From Clostridia bacterium (GTDB taxonomy: Bacteria; Bacillota; Clostridia; Christensenellales; Aristaeellaceae), in the NCBI GenBank assembly GCA_017469265.1, contig JAFUGS010000008.1, positions 1 to 64,000 of the forward strand: a stretch of DNA of 64,000 nucleotides. Direction: 5' to 3'. The notes beneath the pieces were generated by a model. That model was given only the letters and a program-made list of their open reading frames with translations, searched no databases and was not told the origin of the DNA. A program made the translations under genes and the position numbers. Numbering within the stretch: position 1 is the stretch's first letter; each line of letters starts with the position of its first letter. Shown here in pieces: positions 49,122-58,952 of the stretch.

Positions 49122-50267
49122 TTGAAAGAATTGCTTTTGGTTCGATACGGGGAAATCTTTCTGAAGGGTCTGAACAGACCGTATTTTTTCCGCAGTCTGG
49201 TTCGGAAGATCCGCTATGCGCTGCGCGGAACAGGCGCAAAGGTCTGGATTCATGACGGACGGATTCTGGTGGATGAGTTTGAGGATCTGGAAACGGTTAT
49301 TGATCGTGTGACCCATGTCTTTGGCGTCCACAGCGTATGTCCCGCGGTAGAGATGCCCAAAGAGAATTTTGACGCGATCTGTGCCCAGGCTGTTCAGATG
49401 ATGGCGGATCTTACGGGCACATTCAAGGTGGAAGCCAGGAGAAGTGACAAACGTTATCCCATGCTTTCCCCTGAAATCAACGCCGAGCTGGGGCACCGCC
49501 TTCTGGAAGCGAATCCCGGGCTGAAAGTGGATATCCATACGCCGGAGCATGTTTTGAACGTAGAGATCCGGGATCAGGCGTATCTGTATGTCAGGGTGAT
49601 TCCCGGGGTGGGCGGAATGCCTGTCGGAACAAACGGCAACGCGACGCTGCTGCTGTCCGGAGGGATTGACAGTCCGGTGGCCGGATGGATGATCGCGAAG
49701 CGGGGCGTACAGATCAACGCGGTTCATTTTCATTCTTTTCCCTATACCTCCGAGCAGGCAAGGGAAAAGGTACTTGATCTGGCCCGAAAACTCAGCTTCA
49801 GCTGCTGCGGAATCAAGGTTCATATCGTTCCCTTTACGGAAATCCAGCTGCAGATTCGCGATCACTGTCCGGAAGAGTACACCACCCTGATTATGCGGCG
49901 TTTTATGATGCGGATTGCCGAACGGATTGCGCGAAAAACAGACAGTGGCGCCCTGGTGACGGGAGAGAGCATCGGACAGGTGGCCAGCCAGACCATGGAA
50001 GCGCTGAACACAACGGACAGTGTGGTCGAAATGCCGGTTTTCCGGCCGCTGATCGGGTTTGACAAGAGTGAGATCATTGAAATCGCGCGCAGAATCGATA
50101 CCTATGAGCTGAGCAGCCTGCCTTACGAGGACTGCTGCACGATTTTTACGCCTAAGCATCCCGCGACCAGGCCCCGGAAAGAGAAGGTGGCTGAAGCCGA
50201 GGCGGTTCTTGATCTGGAAGGACTGATCGAAAGGGCGCTCGACCAGGTTGAAGTTGTTTCCGTTTAA
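49122..50267 (+). CDS. thiI: tRNA uracil 4-sulfurtransferase ThiI (no rhodanese domain)
   Basis: A 381-residue enzyme for 4-thiouridine in tRNA (and thiamine thiazole sulfur). The NFLD-THUMP region (residues 1-165) precedes the PP-loop SGGIDSPVAGW, and the end has CCTIFTPKHP. The C-terminal rhodanese domain of E. coli ThiI is absent, as usual in Gram-positives, where a dedicated IscS-type desulfurase is used. Start is a TTG at 49122 with AGAGGG upstream. Confidence 0.95.
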   Translation: MKELLLVRYGEIFLKGLNRPYFFRSLVRKIRYALRGTGAKVWIHDGRILVDEFEDLETVIDRVTHVFGVHSVCPAVEMPKENFDAICAQAVQMMADLTGTFKVEARRSDKRYPMLSPEINAELGHRLLEANPGLKVDIHTPEHVLNVEIRDQAYLYVRVIPGVGGMPVGTNGNATLLLSGGIDSPVAGWMIAKRGVQINAVHFHSFPYTSEQAREKVLDLARKLSFSCCGIKVHIVPFTEIQLQIRDHCPEEYTTLIMRRFMMRIAERIARKTDSGALVTGESIGQVASQTMEALNTTDSVVEMPVFRPLIGFDKSEIIEIARRIDTYELSSLPYEDCCTIFTPKHPATRPRKEKVAEAEAVLDLEGLIERALDQVEVVSV

Positions 50268-50271
50268 CCGC

Positions 50272-50300
50272 TTGTCAGAAAAATGACGATGTGGTATGAT
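50272..50300 (+). promoter_or_regulatory. promoter of pgk-tpiA
   Basis: TTGTCA (50272-50277) and TATGAT (50295-50300) with 17-base spacing. The leader of about 110 bases contains a CCC-TTCG-GGG hairpin near 50359. Confidence 0.7.
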
Positions 50301-50409
50301 TTATCTGTTGGAATACGCTGCGTACCGGCGATGGTTTCCGACCGAATAAAAAAGTAGATCCCTTCGGGGTTTGCTTGATAAAGATTATATAAAAGGAGCG
50401 TGTGTACCC

Positions 50410-51609
50410 ATGGCCAAGAAAACGATTGAGGACATCCAGGTCAAAGGCAAAAAGGTTCTGGTCCGCTGTGACTTTAACGTGCCGCTGGATGCCGAGAAGC
50501 ACATCACCGATGAAAACCGCATTCAGGGCGCCCTGCCCACGATCCAGTATCTGGTAAAGAACGGCGCGAAGGTCATTCTGTGCTCTCATATGGGCCGGCC
50601 GAAGGGCGAGTTCAATATGAAATACTCCCTGGCGCCTGTTGCTGCCCGTCTGAGCGAACTGCTGGGACAGGAAGTCAAACTGGCGAAGGACGTGATTGGT
50701 CCGGACGCGCATGCCCTGGCTGATGCCATGAAGGATGGGGATGTCATCCTGCTGGAGAATGTCCGCTTCCATAAAGAAGAAGAAAAGAACGATCCCGAGT
50801 TTGCGAAGCAGCTGGCTTCCCTGGCGGAAGTCTATGTCAACGATGCCTTCGGCACCGCGCATCGTGCTCACGCTTCCACGGAAGGCGTCAGCCACTATCT
50901 GAGCCCCTCTGTTGCCGGCTACCTGATCGGCAAGGAACTGAGTGTCATGGGCGGCGCCCTTGAGCATGCGGAAAAGCCTTTTGTGGCGATTCTGGGCGGC
51001 GCGAAAGTGGCGGACAAGATCAGCGTGATTGAGAACCTGATCGAAAAAGTGGATACCCTGATCATCGGCGGCGGTATGGCTTACACTTTCCTGAAGGCGA
51101 AGGGATACGGCGTTGGAAAGAGCCTGCTGGACGAGAGCCGCATCGATTACTGTAAGGAAATGATGGCCAAGGCGGAAGCAAAGGGCGTAAAGATCCTGTT
51201 GCCCGTGGACACCGTCTGCATCAAGTCCTTCCCGGATCCGATCGACGCGCCGGTGGAAACCATTACGGTGGACGCGGACAAGATTCCTGAAGATCAGGAA
51301 GGCTGCGATATCGGCCCGAAGACCTGCGAGCTGTTCGCGGAGACCGTAAAAGCGGCGAAGACCGTCATCTGGAACGGCCCCATGGGCGTTTTCGAGAATC
51401 CGACCCTGGCGAAGGGTACATTGGTAGTCGCCCAGGCGCTGGCAGACAGCGATGCCGTGACGATCGTTGGCGGTGGCGACAGTGCCGCGGCCATTACCCA
51501 GATGGGCTTTGCCGATAAGGTGACCCATGTTTCTACCGGTGGCGGCGCCAGCATGGAATTCCTGGAAGGAAAGGTGCTTCCCGGCGTTGCCTGCCTGGAC
51601 GAGAAATAA
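50410..51609 (+). CDS. pgk: phosphoglycerate kinase
   Basis: A 399-residue glycolytic kinase (1,3-bisphosphoglycerate + ADP to 3-phosphoglycerate + ATP). [35 protein letters not shown], and WNGPMGVFE with GGGDSAAAI all match. The start at 50410 (MAKKTIEDI) follows AAGGAG. Head of the pgk-tpiA operon. Confidence 0.98.
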   Translation: MAKKTIEDIQVKGKKVLVRCDFNVPLDAEKHITDENRIQGALPTIQYLVKNGAKVILCSHMGRPKGEFNMKYSLAPVAARLSELLGQEVKLAKDVIGPDAHALADAMKDGDVILLENVRFHKEEEKNDPEFAKQLASLAEVYVNDAFGTAHRAHASTEGVSHYLSPSVAGYLIGKELSVMGGALEHAEKPFVAILGGAKVADKISVIENLIEKVDTLIIGGGMAYTFLKAKGYGVGKSLLDESRIDYCKEMMAKAEAKGVKILLPVDTVCIKSFPDPIDAPVETITVDADKIPEDQEGCDIGPKTCELFAETVKAAKTVIWNGPMGVFENPTLAKGTLVVAQALADSDAVTIVGGGDSAAAITQMGFADKVTHVSTGGGASMEFLEGKVLPGVACLDEK

Positions 51610-51620
51610 TGAACTTATTT

Positions 51621-51657
51621 GGAAATCCGCAGTCCTGTTTCCGGACTGTGGATTTCC
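51621..51657 (+). other. long perfect hairpin between pgk and tpiA
   Basis: GGAAATCCGCAGTCC pairs with GGACTGTGGATTTCC (51621-51635 with 51643-51657; one G-U pair), a 15-bp stem without a T tract. It is not a terminator. It could be a processing site or a stability element setting different pgk and tpiA mRNA levels. Confidence 0.65.
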
Positions 51658-51683
51658 ATTTGCATGGAAAGGAAGAAAGAAAG

Positions 51684-52436
51684 ATGCGTAAACCGATTAT
51701 TGCCGGCAACTGGAAAATGAATAAAACGCCCGCGGAAGCGGAAGCGCTGGTGAAAGAGCTGAAGCCTCTGGTAAAGGACGCGGCCTGTGATGTAGTTGTC
51801 TGTGTTCCCGCTGTGGATTTCGCAGCCGTCAGCAATGCGATTCAGGGCAGCAATATCCATCTCGGCGCGCAGAATGTCCATTTTGCCGCCAGCGGCGCCT
51901 ACACGGGTGAGCTGAGCGCGGATATGCTGAAAGCCGCCGGTGTCGAATATGTGATCATCGGCCACAGTGAACGGCGCCAGTACTTTGGTGAGACGGACAA
52001 GACGGTGAATCAGCGGGTTCGGGCGGCGGTGGCCGCCGGTCTTAAGGTCATCCTCTGCGTTGGCGAAAACAAAGAAGAGCGTGAGGCCGGTTATACGGAC
52101 GCGCTGGTTGCGTATCAGACGCTGATCGCGCTGAACGGACTGACAGACGCAGAAGTGGCAGACGTGATTATCGCCTATGAGCCGGTTTGGGCCATTGGTA
52201 CCGGCCTGACAGCGACGGATGAGCAGGCCAATGAGACGATCGGCGTGATCCGCAGAACCGTAGCGCAGAAGTATGGCGCGGAAATAGGGGATAAAATCCG
52301 CATTCAGTACGGCGGCAGCATGAATCCCAAGAATGTGAAGGGACTCATGGCACAGCCGGAAATCGACGGCGGTCTGATCGGCGGGGCTAGTCTGAAAGCG
52401 CCTGATTTCAGCCTGGTTGTGAATTACGACAAGTAA
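51684..52436 (+). CDS. tpiA: triosephosphate isomerase
   Basis: A 250-residue TIM-barrel enzyme. GNWKMNK, EYVIIGHSERRQYFGE (catalytic His), AYEPVWAIGTG (catalytic Glu) and YGGSMNPKN are all present. It starts at 51684, after GGAAAGGAAG, behind the hairpin at 51621-51657. Confidence 0.98.
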   Translation: MRKPIIAGNWKMNKTPAEAEALVKELKPLVKDAACDVVVCVPAVDFAAVSNAIQGSNIHLGAQNVHFAASGAYTGELSADMLKAAGVEYVIIGHSERRQYFGETDKTVNQRVRAAVAAGLKVILCVGENKEEREAGYTDALVAYQTLIALNGLTDAEVADVIIAYEPVWAIGTGLTATDEQANETIGVIRRTVAQKYGAEIGDKIRIQYGGSMNPKNVKGLMAQPEIDGGLIGGASLKAPDFSLVVNYDK

Positions 52437-52450
52437 ATCACCCCCTGTAT

Positions 52451-52480
52451 AGAAGCGAAGCAGAAGCTTCGCTTCTTTTT
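52451..52480 (+). terminator. terminator of pgk-tpiA
   Basis: The 10-bp stem AGAAGCGAAG/CTTCGCTTCT (52451-52460 with 52467-52476) ends in a T run. Confidence 0.9.
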
Positions 52481-52522
52481 GTTACAATCCTGTTAAATTT
52501 TGATCGGGCAACACGGCAAACC

Positions 52523-52551
52523 TTGCAGGGGCAGAAAAATGGGCATATAAT
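52523..52551 (+). promoter_or_regulatory. promoter of the oxaloacetate decarboxylase operon
   Basis: TTGCAG (52523-52528) and TATAAT (52546-52551) with a 17-base spacer ending GGGCA. The -35 box and the GGGCATATAAT core are identical to those of the pckA promoter at 56129-56157. Confidence 0.8.
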
Positions 52552-52600
52552 CTATGATGGCGTGAATTGGACAAACATTCATGCTGAAGGAGAGTTTTTC

Positions 52601-54001
52601 ATGAAAAAAGTACAGTTTACGGAAACGGTCCTGCGGGACGCAAACCAATCCCTGATGGCAACCCGGCTGCCCTACGCTGATTACGCGGAGATTCTTCCCG
52701 TGATGGATCAGGCGGGGTACTATTCTGTGGAATGCTGGGGCGGAGCAACCTTTGACAGCTGTTTGCGGTATCTGAACGAGGATCCGTGGGAACGGCTTCG
52801 GAATATCCGCAGACAGATGCCCAACACGCGGCTGCAGATGCTGCTGCGCGGTCAGAATCTGCTGGGGTACAAGCATTATCATGACGACGTGGTTGAAAAG
52901 TTCGTGGAGCTGAGCATCAAGAACGGTATTGATATCATCCGGATTTTTGACGCGCTGAATGATTTCAGAAACCTGGGCACCGCGCTGGAAGCGACAAAGA
53001 AATACGCAACCAGCCGGACCATTGCTTCCGGCTGTATCAGCTATACGCAGAGCCCGGTGCATACCGTCGATAAATATGTTGAAATGTGCAAGGAACTGGT
53101 CCGGATGGGCTTTGATACCCTTTGCCTGAAGGATATGGCCGGCACCATGAGCCCCTTTGAGGCGGAGCACCTGATCAAGGGGATCAAGGACGCGGTAGGG
53201 GATATTCCCGTGATTCTGCATACGCACTGCACCACCGGCATGGCTTACATGACCCTGACGAAAGCAATCGAGAGCGGCGTGGATGTCATTGACACGGCTA
53301 CCAGCTGCTTCTCCAACGGAACCAGCCAGGCCGCTACGGAAACGCTGTTCTACGCGCTTCAGCAGTACGGCATTGAAACAGATCTGAATGAAAAAATCAT
53401 TAACCAGGTGAACGATTTCTTCAAGCCCGTGAAACAGAAATACATCGACAGCGGGTTGATTAACCCCAAGTCCATGGCGACCGATTCTCAGGCCCTGGTA
53501 TACAAGGTTCCGGGCGGTATGCTGAGCAACATGATCGCGAACCTGAAGGACATGAACGCCATGGATAAGTTTGATGAGGCGCTGGTAGAAATTCCCGCGG
53601 TCCGCAAGGATCTCGGCTATCCGCCGCTGGTAACCCCGCTGAGCCAGATGGTTGGCAACCAGGCGGTCACCAACGTGCTGGTCGGGGAGCGCTACAAGAA
53701 CATTTCCAACGAAGTCAAGAATTATTTCCGCGGAGAATACGGCATCGCTCCAGCGCCGGTGGATCCGGCGCTGGAAGAGAAGATCCTCGGGGAAGGCGGC
53801 AAACCGGTGGACTGCCGGATCGAGGACAGCAAACGAACAGGCGAGGATTTCCGGAACGCGAAGGAAGCGCTTGGGGAACTGGCGGAAAGCGAAGAAGACC
53901 TGATGAGCTATATCTGTTTCCCCGCCCAGGCGGAGAAATTCCTGAAGGACCGTAAAGCGGAACGGGAAAAGAAGGTCATATACACCATTGAGGAAGCGTA
54001 A
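52601..54001 (+). CDS. oadA: oxaloacetate decarboxylase alpha subunit (carboxyltransferase)
   Basis: A 466-residue, biotin-dependent carboxyltransferase. ETVLRDANQSLMATRL (metal-binding region), RIFDALNDFRNL, CLKDMAGTMSPFEAE and HTHCTTGMAYM are the hallmarks of OadA/PycB. The biotin carrier is a separate protein (54384-54785). The start at 52601 follows AAGGAG. It leads the operon oadA-gamma-biotin carrier-oadB. Homologues act on oxaloacetate or methylmalonyl-CoA; the pckA gene downstream favours oxaloacetate. Confidence 0.92.
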   Translation: MKKVQFTETVLRDANQSLMATRLPYADYAEILPVMDQAGYYSVECWGGATFDSCLRYLNEDPWERLRNIRRQMPNTRLQMLLRGQNLLGYKHYHDDVVEKFVELSIKNGIDIIRIFDALNDFRNLGTALEATKKYATSRTIASGCISYTQSPVHTVDKYVEMCKELVRMGFDTLCLKDMAGTMSPFEAEHLIKGIKDAVGDIPVILHTHCTTGMAYMTLTKAIESGVDVIDTATSCFSNGTSQAATETLFYALQQYGIETDLNEKIINQVNDFFKPVKQKYIDSGLINPKSMATDSQALVYKVPGGMLSNMIANLKDMNAMDKFDEALVEIPAVRKDLGYPPLVTPLSQMVGNQAVTNVLVGERYKNISNEVKNYFRGEYGIAPAPVDPALEEKILGEGGKPVDCRIEDSKRTGEDFRNAKEALGELAESEEDLMSYICFPAQAEKFLKDRKAEREKKVIYTIEEA

Positions 54002-54013
54002 GGAGGAATATCA

Positions 54014-54394
54014 ATGGAAAACATAAAAGGCGAAATGCTCCCTGTGGGCACCGCGCTGGTGGATTCCGTCCTTGGATATCTGGTGGTGTTTATTGGCCTT
54101 GCGCTGCTGATGGTCGTGATCATTCTCGTGGGAAAGATCATGGTATCCAGAACCCGCAGGTCCATTGAGAAAACAACCGCCGCCCTGGCGTCCGCGCCGG
54201 CCGCGGCCGCTCCCGCACCAGTTCCGCAGGCGGAAAAGAAGCTCGCGCCCGGCAGCGCCGGAGAAGTCAAGCTGTATGATACAGATCCGCGGGACGCGGC
54301 CATGATCATGGCCATCGTTGCGAACAGGCTCCAAAAACCGTTGAATGAGCTTCGGTTTGTATCCATTAAGGAGGTTAAGAAAGATGAAGTATAA
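54014..54394 (+). CDS. OadG-like gamma/delta subunit of the decarboxylase
   Basis: A 126-residue membrane-anchored subunit. One TM helix (about 19-42, VLGYLVVFIGLALLMVVIILVG) is followed by a Pro/Ala-rich linker and a C-terminal helical domain containing AMIMAIVANRLQKPLNEL, as in the delta subunits of methylmalonyl-CoA and OadG-type decarboxylases. It assembles alpha with beta. It starts 12 bases after oadA and overlaps the biotin-carrier gene by 11 bases. Confidence 0.8.
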   Translation: MENIKGEMLPVGTALVDSVLGYLVVFIGLALLMVVIILVGKIMVSRTRRSIEKTTAALASAPAAAAPAPVPQAEKKLAPGSAGEVKLYDTDPRDAAMIMAIVANRLQKPLNELRFVSIKEVKKDEV

Positions 54395-54785
54395 AGTGAC
54401 CCTGAAGGGAAAAACCTATGAAGTGGAAGTGAACCAGGCTGAAGCCATGATTCTGGACGAGTATGAAGCCATCGCGCCCGCACCGGCCACGCCGGCCGTC
54501 GAGATTCCCGCGGCGGCCGCTCCGTCCGCGGCTCCTGCCGCGGCTGCCACCGCGCCGGCTGCCGCTGTCGCCGGCGAGCAGGTGGTTTCTCCCATGCCGG
54601 GAACCATTATCCGTGTGAACGCGAAAGTGGGACAGGCGGTAAAGAATGGGGAAGTCCTGGCAGTTCTGGAAGCCATGAAGATGGAAAACGAGATCATGGC
54701 GCCGCATGACGCCACCGTGGTGCAGGTTCTGGTGGACGCCGGAACAAAGGTGGATTCCGGTACGCCCATCCTGGTGCTGGGCTAA
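54384..54785 (+). CDS. biotin/lipoyl carrier subunit of the decarboxylase
   Basis: A 133-residue protein. An N-terminal beta-segment (YKVTLKGKTYEVEV) leads to a Pro/Ala-rich mobile linker and a C-terminal biotinyl domain with VLEAMKMENEIMAP, in which the lysine is biotinylated. The start at 54384 follows AAGGAGG. It moves the carboxyl group from the alpha subunit to OadB. Confidence 0.92.
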   Translation: MKYKVTLKGKTYEVEVNQAEAMILDEYEAIAPAPATPAVEIPAAAAPSAAPAAAATAPAAAVAGEQVVSPMPGTIIRVNAKVGQAVKNGEVLAVLEAMKMENEIMAPHDATVVQVLVDAGTKVDSGTPILVLG

Positions 54786-54797
54786 GGGAGGGCAGCA

Positions 54798-56012
54798 ATG
54801 AGCATATTTGAATCCCTGGGAAAACTGGTGCAGGAATCCGGTTTTGCCATGATGTTTGCGGGGGATGGATGGAAAAACCTGATTATGATCATCATCGCCT
54901 GCGTGCTGCTGTATCTTGGCATCAAGAAGGAATATGAACCCCTGCTGATGGTCGGAATCGCCACAGGCTGCCTGCTGGCCAATGTCAGCGCCCTGGGCGG
55001 TTTTTCCAACGCGCTGTATCACCAGGAACTTTGGGACGAGTTTCTGACGGAAGGCGGCCCCTACGCGCACAGTTATGGGCATATCATGGCCAATGGAGGC
55101 CTGATAGACATCCTGTATATGGGCGTAAAGGCCGGTATTTATCCCTGCCTGATTTTTATCGGCATTGGCGCCATGACGGACTTTGGTCCGCTGATTTCCA
55201 ATCCCAAGTCTCTGCTGCTCGGTGCCGCGGCACAGTTTGGCGTCTTCTTCGCTTTCTTCGGCGCGACGCTGCTTGGCTTTAATGGCAATGAAGCCGCCTC
55301 CATCGGCATCATCGGCGGCGCCGACGGCCCCACGGCAATCCTGACGACAACCAAGCTGGCGCCTCATCTGCTCGGGCCGATCGCGGTTGCGGCCTACAGT
55401 TACATGGCGCTGATCCCCATGATCCAGCCTCCGCTGATGAAAGCGCTGACCACCGAGAAGGAACGGAAGGTCAAGATGGAACAGCTGCGGGTGGTCAGCA
55501 AGACGGAAAAGATCCTTTTCCCGATTATCGTGACCATCTTTGTTGTGCTGCTCCTGCCGTCCACGGCGCCGCTGATCGGCTGCCTGATGTTCGGCAATCT
55601 GCTGAAGGAAACCGGCGTGACGGAACGGCTCAGCGAAGTGGCTCAGAACGCCCTGATGAACATTGTCACGCTCTTCCTCGGCCTGAGCGTTGGCGCGACA
55701 ATGGTCGGGTCCAATTTCCTGAGCGTTCAGACCATTTATATCGTGGTTCTGGGTCTCATCGCTTTCTCTTTCAGCACCATTGGCGGCCTGCTGGTAGGTA
55801 AGCTCATGTATCGGCTCAGCGGCGGGAAAATCAATCCACTGATTGGCTCCGCCGGCGTTTCCGCCGTGCCCATGGCAGCCCGTGTCAGCCAGAAGGTCGG
55901 ACAGAAAGAGAATCCGTCCAATTTCCTTCTGATGCACGCGATGGGGCCGAATGTTGCGGGCGTGATTGGTTCCGCGATTGCCGCCGGTTTCCTGATGAGC
56001 GTTTTTGGATGA
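54798..56012 (+). CDS. oadB: sodium-pumping decarboxylase beta subunit
   Basis: A 404-residue, about 9-helix membrane subunit that decarboxylates carboxybiotin and pumps Na+ outward. GIIGGADGPTAILTTTKLA holds the essential Asp of the ion path; GVSAVPMAARVSQKVGQ and FLLMHAMGPNVAGVIGSA, near the end, are diagnostic. It follows the biotin carrier by 12 bases. The Na+ motive force may be shared with the cation antiporters in this window. Confidence 0.95.
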   Translation: MSIFESLGKLVQESGFAMMFAGDGWKNLIMIIIACVLLYLGIKKEYEPLLMVGIATGCLLANVSALGGFSNALYHQELWDEFLTEGGPYAHSYGHIMANGGLIDILYMGVKAGIYPCLIFIGIGAMTDFGPLISNPKSLLLGAAAQFGVFFAFFGATLLGFNGNEAASIGIIGGADGPTAILTTTKLAPHLLGPIAVAAYSYMALIPMIQPPLMKALTTEKERKVKMEQLRVVSKTEKILFPIIVTIFVVLLLPSTAPLIGCLMFGNLLKETGVTERLSEVAQNALMNIVTLFLGLSVGATMVGSNFLSVQTIYIVVLGLIAFSFSTIGGLLVGKLMYRLSGGKINPLIGSAGVSAVPMAARVSQKVGQKENPSNFLLMHAMGPNVAGVIGSAIAAGFLMSVFG

Positions 56013-56128
56013 TGAAAGCTTTTTCTTCGGAGTCGTTTCACGCGGGATGGCAGAAGTGCTTCGCTGGATTGTGAAACGGGTTCAATGTGAACATTTTCTG
56101 AAGATTGATGCTTTTTTCACATATTTAG

Positions 56129-56157
56129 TTGCAGTTTCCCCTGGTGGGGCATATAAT
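56129..56157 (+). promoter_or_regulatory. promoter of pckA
   Basis: TTGCAG (56129-56134) and TATAAT (56152-56157) with a 17-base spacer ending GGGCA; the core is identical to the oadA promoter, suggesting joint control. Confidence 0.8.
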
Positions 56158-56212
56158 AAGAATTGCGGCCGGCCGAAAGGCGAAAGAAAGCCGCAAAGAA
56201 AGAGGTATGAGC

Positions 56213-57817
56213 ATGGCAAATCTGGATTTGACCCAGTATGGAATTACCGGAACGACCGAGATCGTACACAATCCCTCCTACGAATTTCTCTTCGCGGAAG
56301 AGAACAAGCCGGAGCTGGAAGGCTATGAAAAAGGTCAGCTGACGGAACTGGACGCCATGAACGTGATGACAGGCATCTACACCGGCCGCAGCCCCAAAGA
56401 CAAGTACATCGTCATGGATGAAAATTCCAAGGACACCGTCTGGTGGACCACGGAAGGGTATAAGAATGACAATCATCCGCTGAGCCAGGAGAACTGGGAG
56501 ATTCTGAAGGATCTGGCGAAGAAGGAACTGTCCGGGAAACGGCTGTTCGTGGTGGATGCTTTCTGCGGCGCGAACAAGGACACCCGTATGGCCGTGCGCT
56601 TCATTATGGAAGTCGCCTGGCAGGCGCATTTTGTGACCAACATGTTCATTAAGCCCTCCGCTGAGGAGCTGGCCAGCTTTAAGCCTGATTTTGTCGTATA
56701 CGCAGCTTCCAAGGCCAAGGTGGACAATTATCAGGCGATGGGGCTGAACTCTGAAACCGCGGTGGCCTTCAACATCACCAGCCGGGAACAGGTTATTCTG
56801 AACACCTGGTATGGCGGTGAGATGAAGAAGGGCATGTTCTCCATGATGAACTACTATCTGCCGCTCAAGGGCATTGCAGCCATGCACTGCTCCGCCAACA
56901 CGGATATGAACGGGGAGAACACAGCCATCTTCTTTGGCCTTTCCGGAACCGGGAAGACGACCCTGTCCACCGATCCCAAGCGGCTGCTGATCGGCGATGA
57001 TGAGCATGGCTGGGATGACAACGGCGTCTTCAATTTCGAAGGCGGCTGCTATGCGAAGGTCATCAATCTGGATAAGGATTCCGAGCCGGATATCTATAAC
57101 GCCATCCGCAGAGACGCGCTGCTGGAAAACGTGACGGTGGATAAAGACGGAAAGATTGATTTCGCGGATAAGAGTGTGACGGAAAACACCCGCGTTTCCT
57201 ATCCCATCAACCATATCGAAAAGATTGTGGCGCCCATTTCCGCCGGGCCTGCGGCGAAGAACGTGATCTTCCTGAGCGCGGATGCCTTTGGTGTACTGCC
57301 GCCTGTAAGCGTGCTGACGCCCGAGCAGACCAATTATTATTTCCTTTCCGGTTTTACCGCGAAGCTCGCGGGTACGGAACGGGGAATCACCGAGCCCACA
57401 CCCACCTTCTCCGCATGCTTTGGCCAGGCTTTCCTGGAGCTGCATCCCACGAAGTACGCGGAAGAGCTGGTCAAGCGCATGGAAATGAGCGGCGCCAAGG
57501 CCTATCTGGTCAATACCGGCTGGAACGGAACCGGCAAGCGCATTTCCATCAAGGATACCCGCGGCATTATTGACGCGATTCTGAACGGCGACATTCTGAA
57601 TGCTCCCACCAAGAAGATTCCCTACTTCAATTTCGAAGTTCCCACGCAGCTGAATGGCGTGGACTCCGGAATCCTGGATCCCCGGGATACGTACGCCGAT
57701 CCGTCCGAGTGGGAAGCGAAAGCCAAGGATCTTGCCGGCCGCTTCATTAAGAATTTCGTCAAGTACGAGAGCAACGAAGCGGGGAAGGCGCTGGTTTCCG
57801 CCGGTCCTCAGCTGTAA
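56213..57817 (+). CDS. pckA: phosphoenolpyruvate carboxykinase (ATP)
   Basis: A 534-residue PEPCK of the ATP-dependent type (PEP + CO2 + ADP to oxaloacetate + ATP, or the reverse). [14 protein letters not shown] (substrate loop), the P-loop [14 protein letters not shown] and the [24 protein letters not shown] metal site are diagnostic. The ATG at 56213 is chosen because AGAGG lies seven bases upstream; the ATG at 56207 abuts that site. In rumen and gut Clostridia it often runs toward oxaloacetate, feeding the adjacent sodium-pumping decarboxylase. Confidence 0.97.
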   Translation: MANLDLTQYGITGTTEIVHNPSYEFLFAEENKPELEGYEKGQLTELDAMNVMTGIYTGRSPKDKYIVMDENSKDTVWWTTEGYKNDNHPLSQENWEILKDLAKKELSGKRLFVVDAFCGANKDTRMAVRFIMEVAWQAHFVTNMFIKPSAEELASFKPDFVVYAASKAKVDNYQAMGLNSETAVAFNITSREQVILNTWYGGEMKKGMFSMMNYYLPLKGIAAMHCSANTDMNGENTAIFFGLSGTGKTTLSTDPKRLLIGDDEHGWDDNGVFNFEGGCYAKVINLDKDSEPDIYNAIRRDALLENVTVDKDGKIDFADKSVTENTRVSYPINHIEKIVAPISAGPAAKNVIFLSADAFGVLPPVSVLTPEQTNYYFLSGFTAKLAGTERGITEPTPTFSACFGQAFLELHPTKYAEELVKRMEMSGAKAYLVNTGWNGTGKRISIKDTRGIIDAILNGDILNAPTKKIPYFNFEVPTQLNGVDSGILDPRDTYADPSEWEAKAKDLAGRFIKNFVKYESNEAGKALVSAGPQL

Positions 57818-57840
57818 TTCGGTTTATACCACCCCTGAAC

Positions 57841-57885
57841 GGGAACAAAAACAGGCGCCAGATTGAGGCGCCTGTTTTTGTTCCC
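57841..57885. terminator. bidirectional terminator between pckA and argF
   Basis: A 19-bp perfect stem (57841-57859 with 57867-57885) around a seven-base loop includes A5 and T5 runs. It serves the convergent pckA and argF genes. Confidence 0.88.
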
Positions 57886-57891
57886 TGCTTT

Positions 57892-58878
57892 TTACAGGGT
57901 CGCAGCCATTACAGCTTTGATGGTATGCATGCGGTTTTCCGCCTCATCAAATACGATGGAGCGGCTGCATTCGAATACATCATCCGTGACTTCCATGCAG
58001 TCCAGCCCAAACTTTTCATGAATCTGCTTTCCGATGGTGGTGTTCAGGTCGTGGAAAGCGGGGAGGCAGTGCATAAAGCGGCACTGGGAGCCGGCCAGCT
58101 CCATCAGAGAACGGGTAATACGATAAGGGGAGAGATCCTGAATCCGCTCAGCCCAGATGCTGTCCGGCTCACCCATGGAAACCCAGACATCCGTATAAAG
58201 CACATCGGCATCCCTGGCCGCCTCCCGCGGGTCCGTCAGGAACTGAAGCTCCGCGCCGGTTTCCTGGGCAATCGCCAGACATTGCTTTTGAAGCTGCGGA
58301 GAAGGCTGATACTTTTCCGGCGCGCAGGCGGTAAAGCGCATTCCCATTTTCGCGCATCCAACCATCAGAGAGTTCCCCATATTGTAACGCGCATCCCCAA
58401 GATAGACCAGCTTTTTCCCTTTCAGGCTGCCAAAATGCTCCTGAATGGTCAGAAAATCCGCAAGAATCTGGGTGGGATGGAATTCATTGGTCAGCCCGTT
58501 CCATACAGGAACACCCGCGTATTTAGCCAGCGTTTCAACGATTTCCTGTCCATAACCGCGGTATTCAATGCCATCAAACATGCGGCCGAGCACTCTGGCC
58601 GTATCCGCAATGGACTCTTTTTTGCCGATCTGGCTTCCGGAAGGATCCAGATAGGTTACGCCCATTCCCAGATCGTGGGCGGCCACCTCAAAAGCGCAGC
58701 GCGTTCTGGTGGATGTTTTCTCAAAAATCAGGACAATATTCTTTCCTTCAAAAAGGCGATGAGAAACCCCGTTTTTTTTCTGCGCCTTTAACTCCGCGGC
58801 CAGGGATAAGAGCCCCTGGATTTCCTCCGTCGAAAGATCCAGCAGTTTCAGGAAACAATGATCTTTTAGATGAAACAT
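57892..58878 (-). CDS. argF: ornithine carbamoyltransferase
   Basis: A 328-residue enzyme of arginine synthesis (ornithine + carbamoyl phosphate to citrulline). [15 protein letters not shown] (carbamoyl phosphate loop), [21 protein letters not shown] and [10 protein letters not shown] are diagnostic. The ATG at 58878 (MFHLKDH) is chosen because GGGGG lies seven bases upstream. Anabolic and catabolic forms cannot be told apart with certainty. Its promoter overlaps a 20-bp palindrome and is back-to-back with the promoter of the Xre-S24 gene. Confidence 0.95.
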   Translation of the reverse strand: MFHLKDHCFLKLLDLSTEEIQGLLSLAAELKAQKKNGVSHRLFEGKNIVLIFEKTSTRTRCAFEVAAHDLGMGVTYLDPSGSQIGKKESIADTARVLGRMFDGIEYRGYGQEIVETLAKYAGVPVWNGLTNEFHPTQILADFLTIQEHFGSLKGKKLVYLGDARYNMGNSLMVGCAKMGMRFTACAPEKYQPSPQLQKQCLAIAQETGAELQFLTDPREAARDADVLYTDVWVSMGEPDSIWAERIQDLSPYRITRSLMELAGSQCRFMHCLPAFHDLNTTIGKQIHEKFGLDCMEVTDDVFECSRSIVFDEAENRMHTIKAVMAATL

Positions 58879-58901
58879 GCGCATTCCCCCTGACTAAATG
58901 A

Positions 58902-58921
58902 TGCTTTATTATAATAAAGCA
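58902..58921. promoter_or_regulatory. 20-bp perfect palindrome over the argF -10 box
   Basis: TGCTTTATTATAATAAAGCA is fully symmetric and contains the argF -10 hexamer. It could be a repressor operator, although an AT-rich hairpin cannot be excluded. It does not match the ArgR box closely. Confidence 0.6.
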
Positions 58922-58936
58922 GTTCCGATCGGTCAA
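58908..58936 (-). promoter_or_regulatory. promoter of argF
   Basis: On the minus strand TTGACC (58931-58936) and TATAAT (58908-58913) with 17-base spacing. Confidence 0.8.
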
Positions 58937-58952
58937 CGGGAAAAAATAATGT

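Noticed and set aside
52601..56012. methylmalonyl-CoA decarboxylase instead of oxaloacetate decarboxylase
   Set aside because: The alpha subunit is of the OadA/PycB carboxyltransferase type rather than the MmdA type, and pckA lies next to it; not fully excluded.
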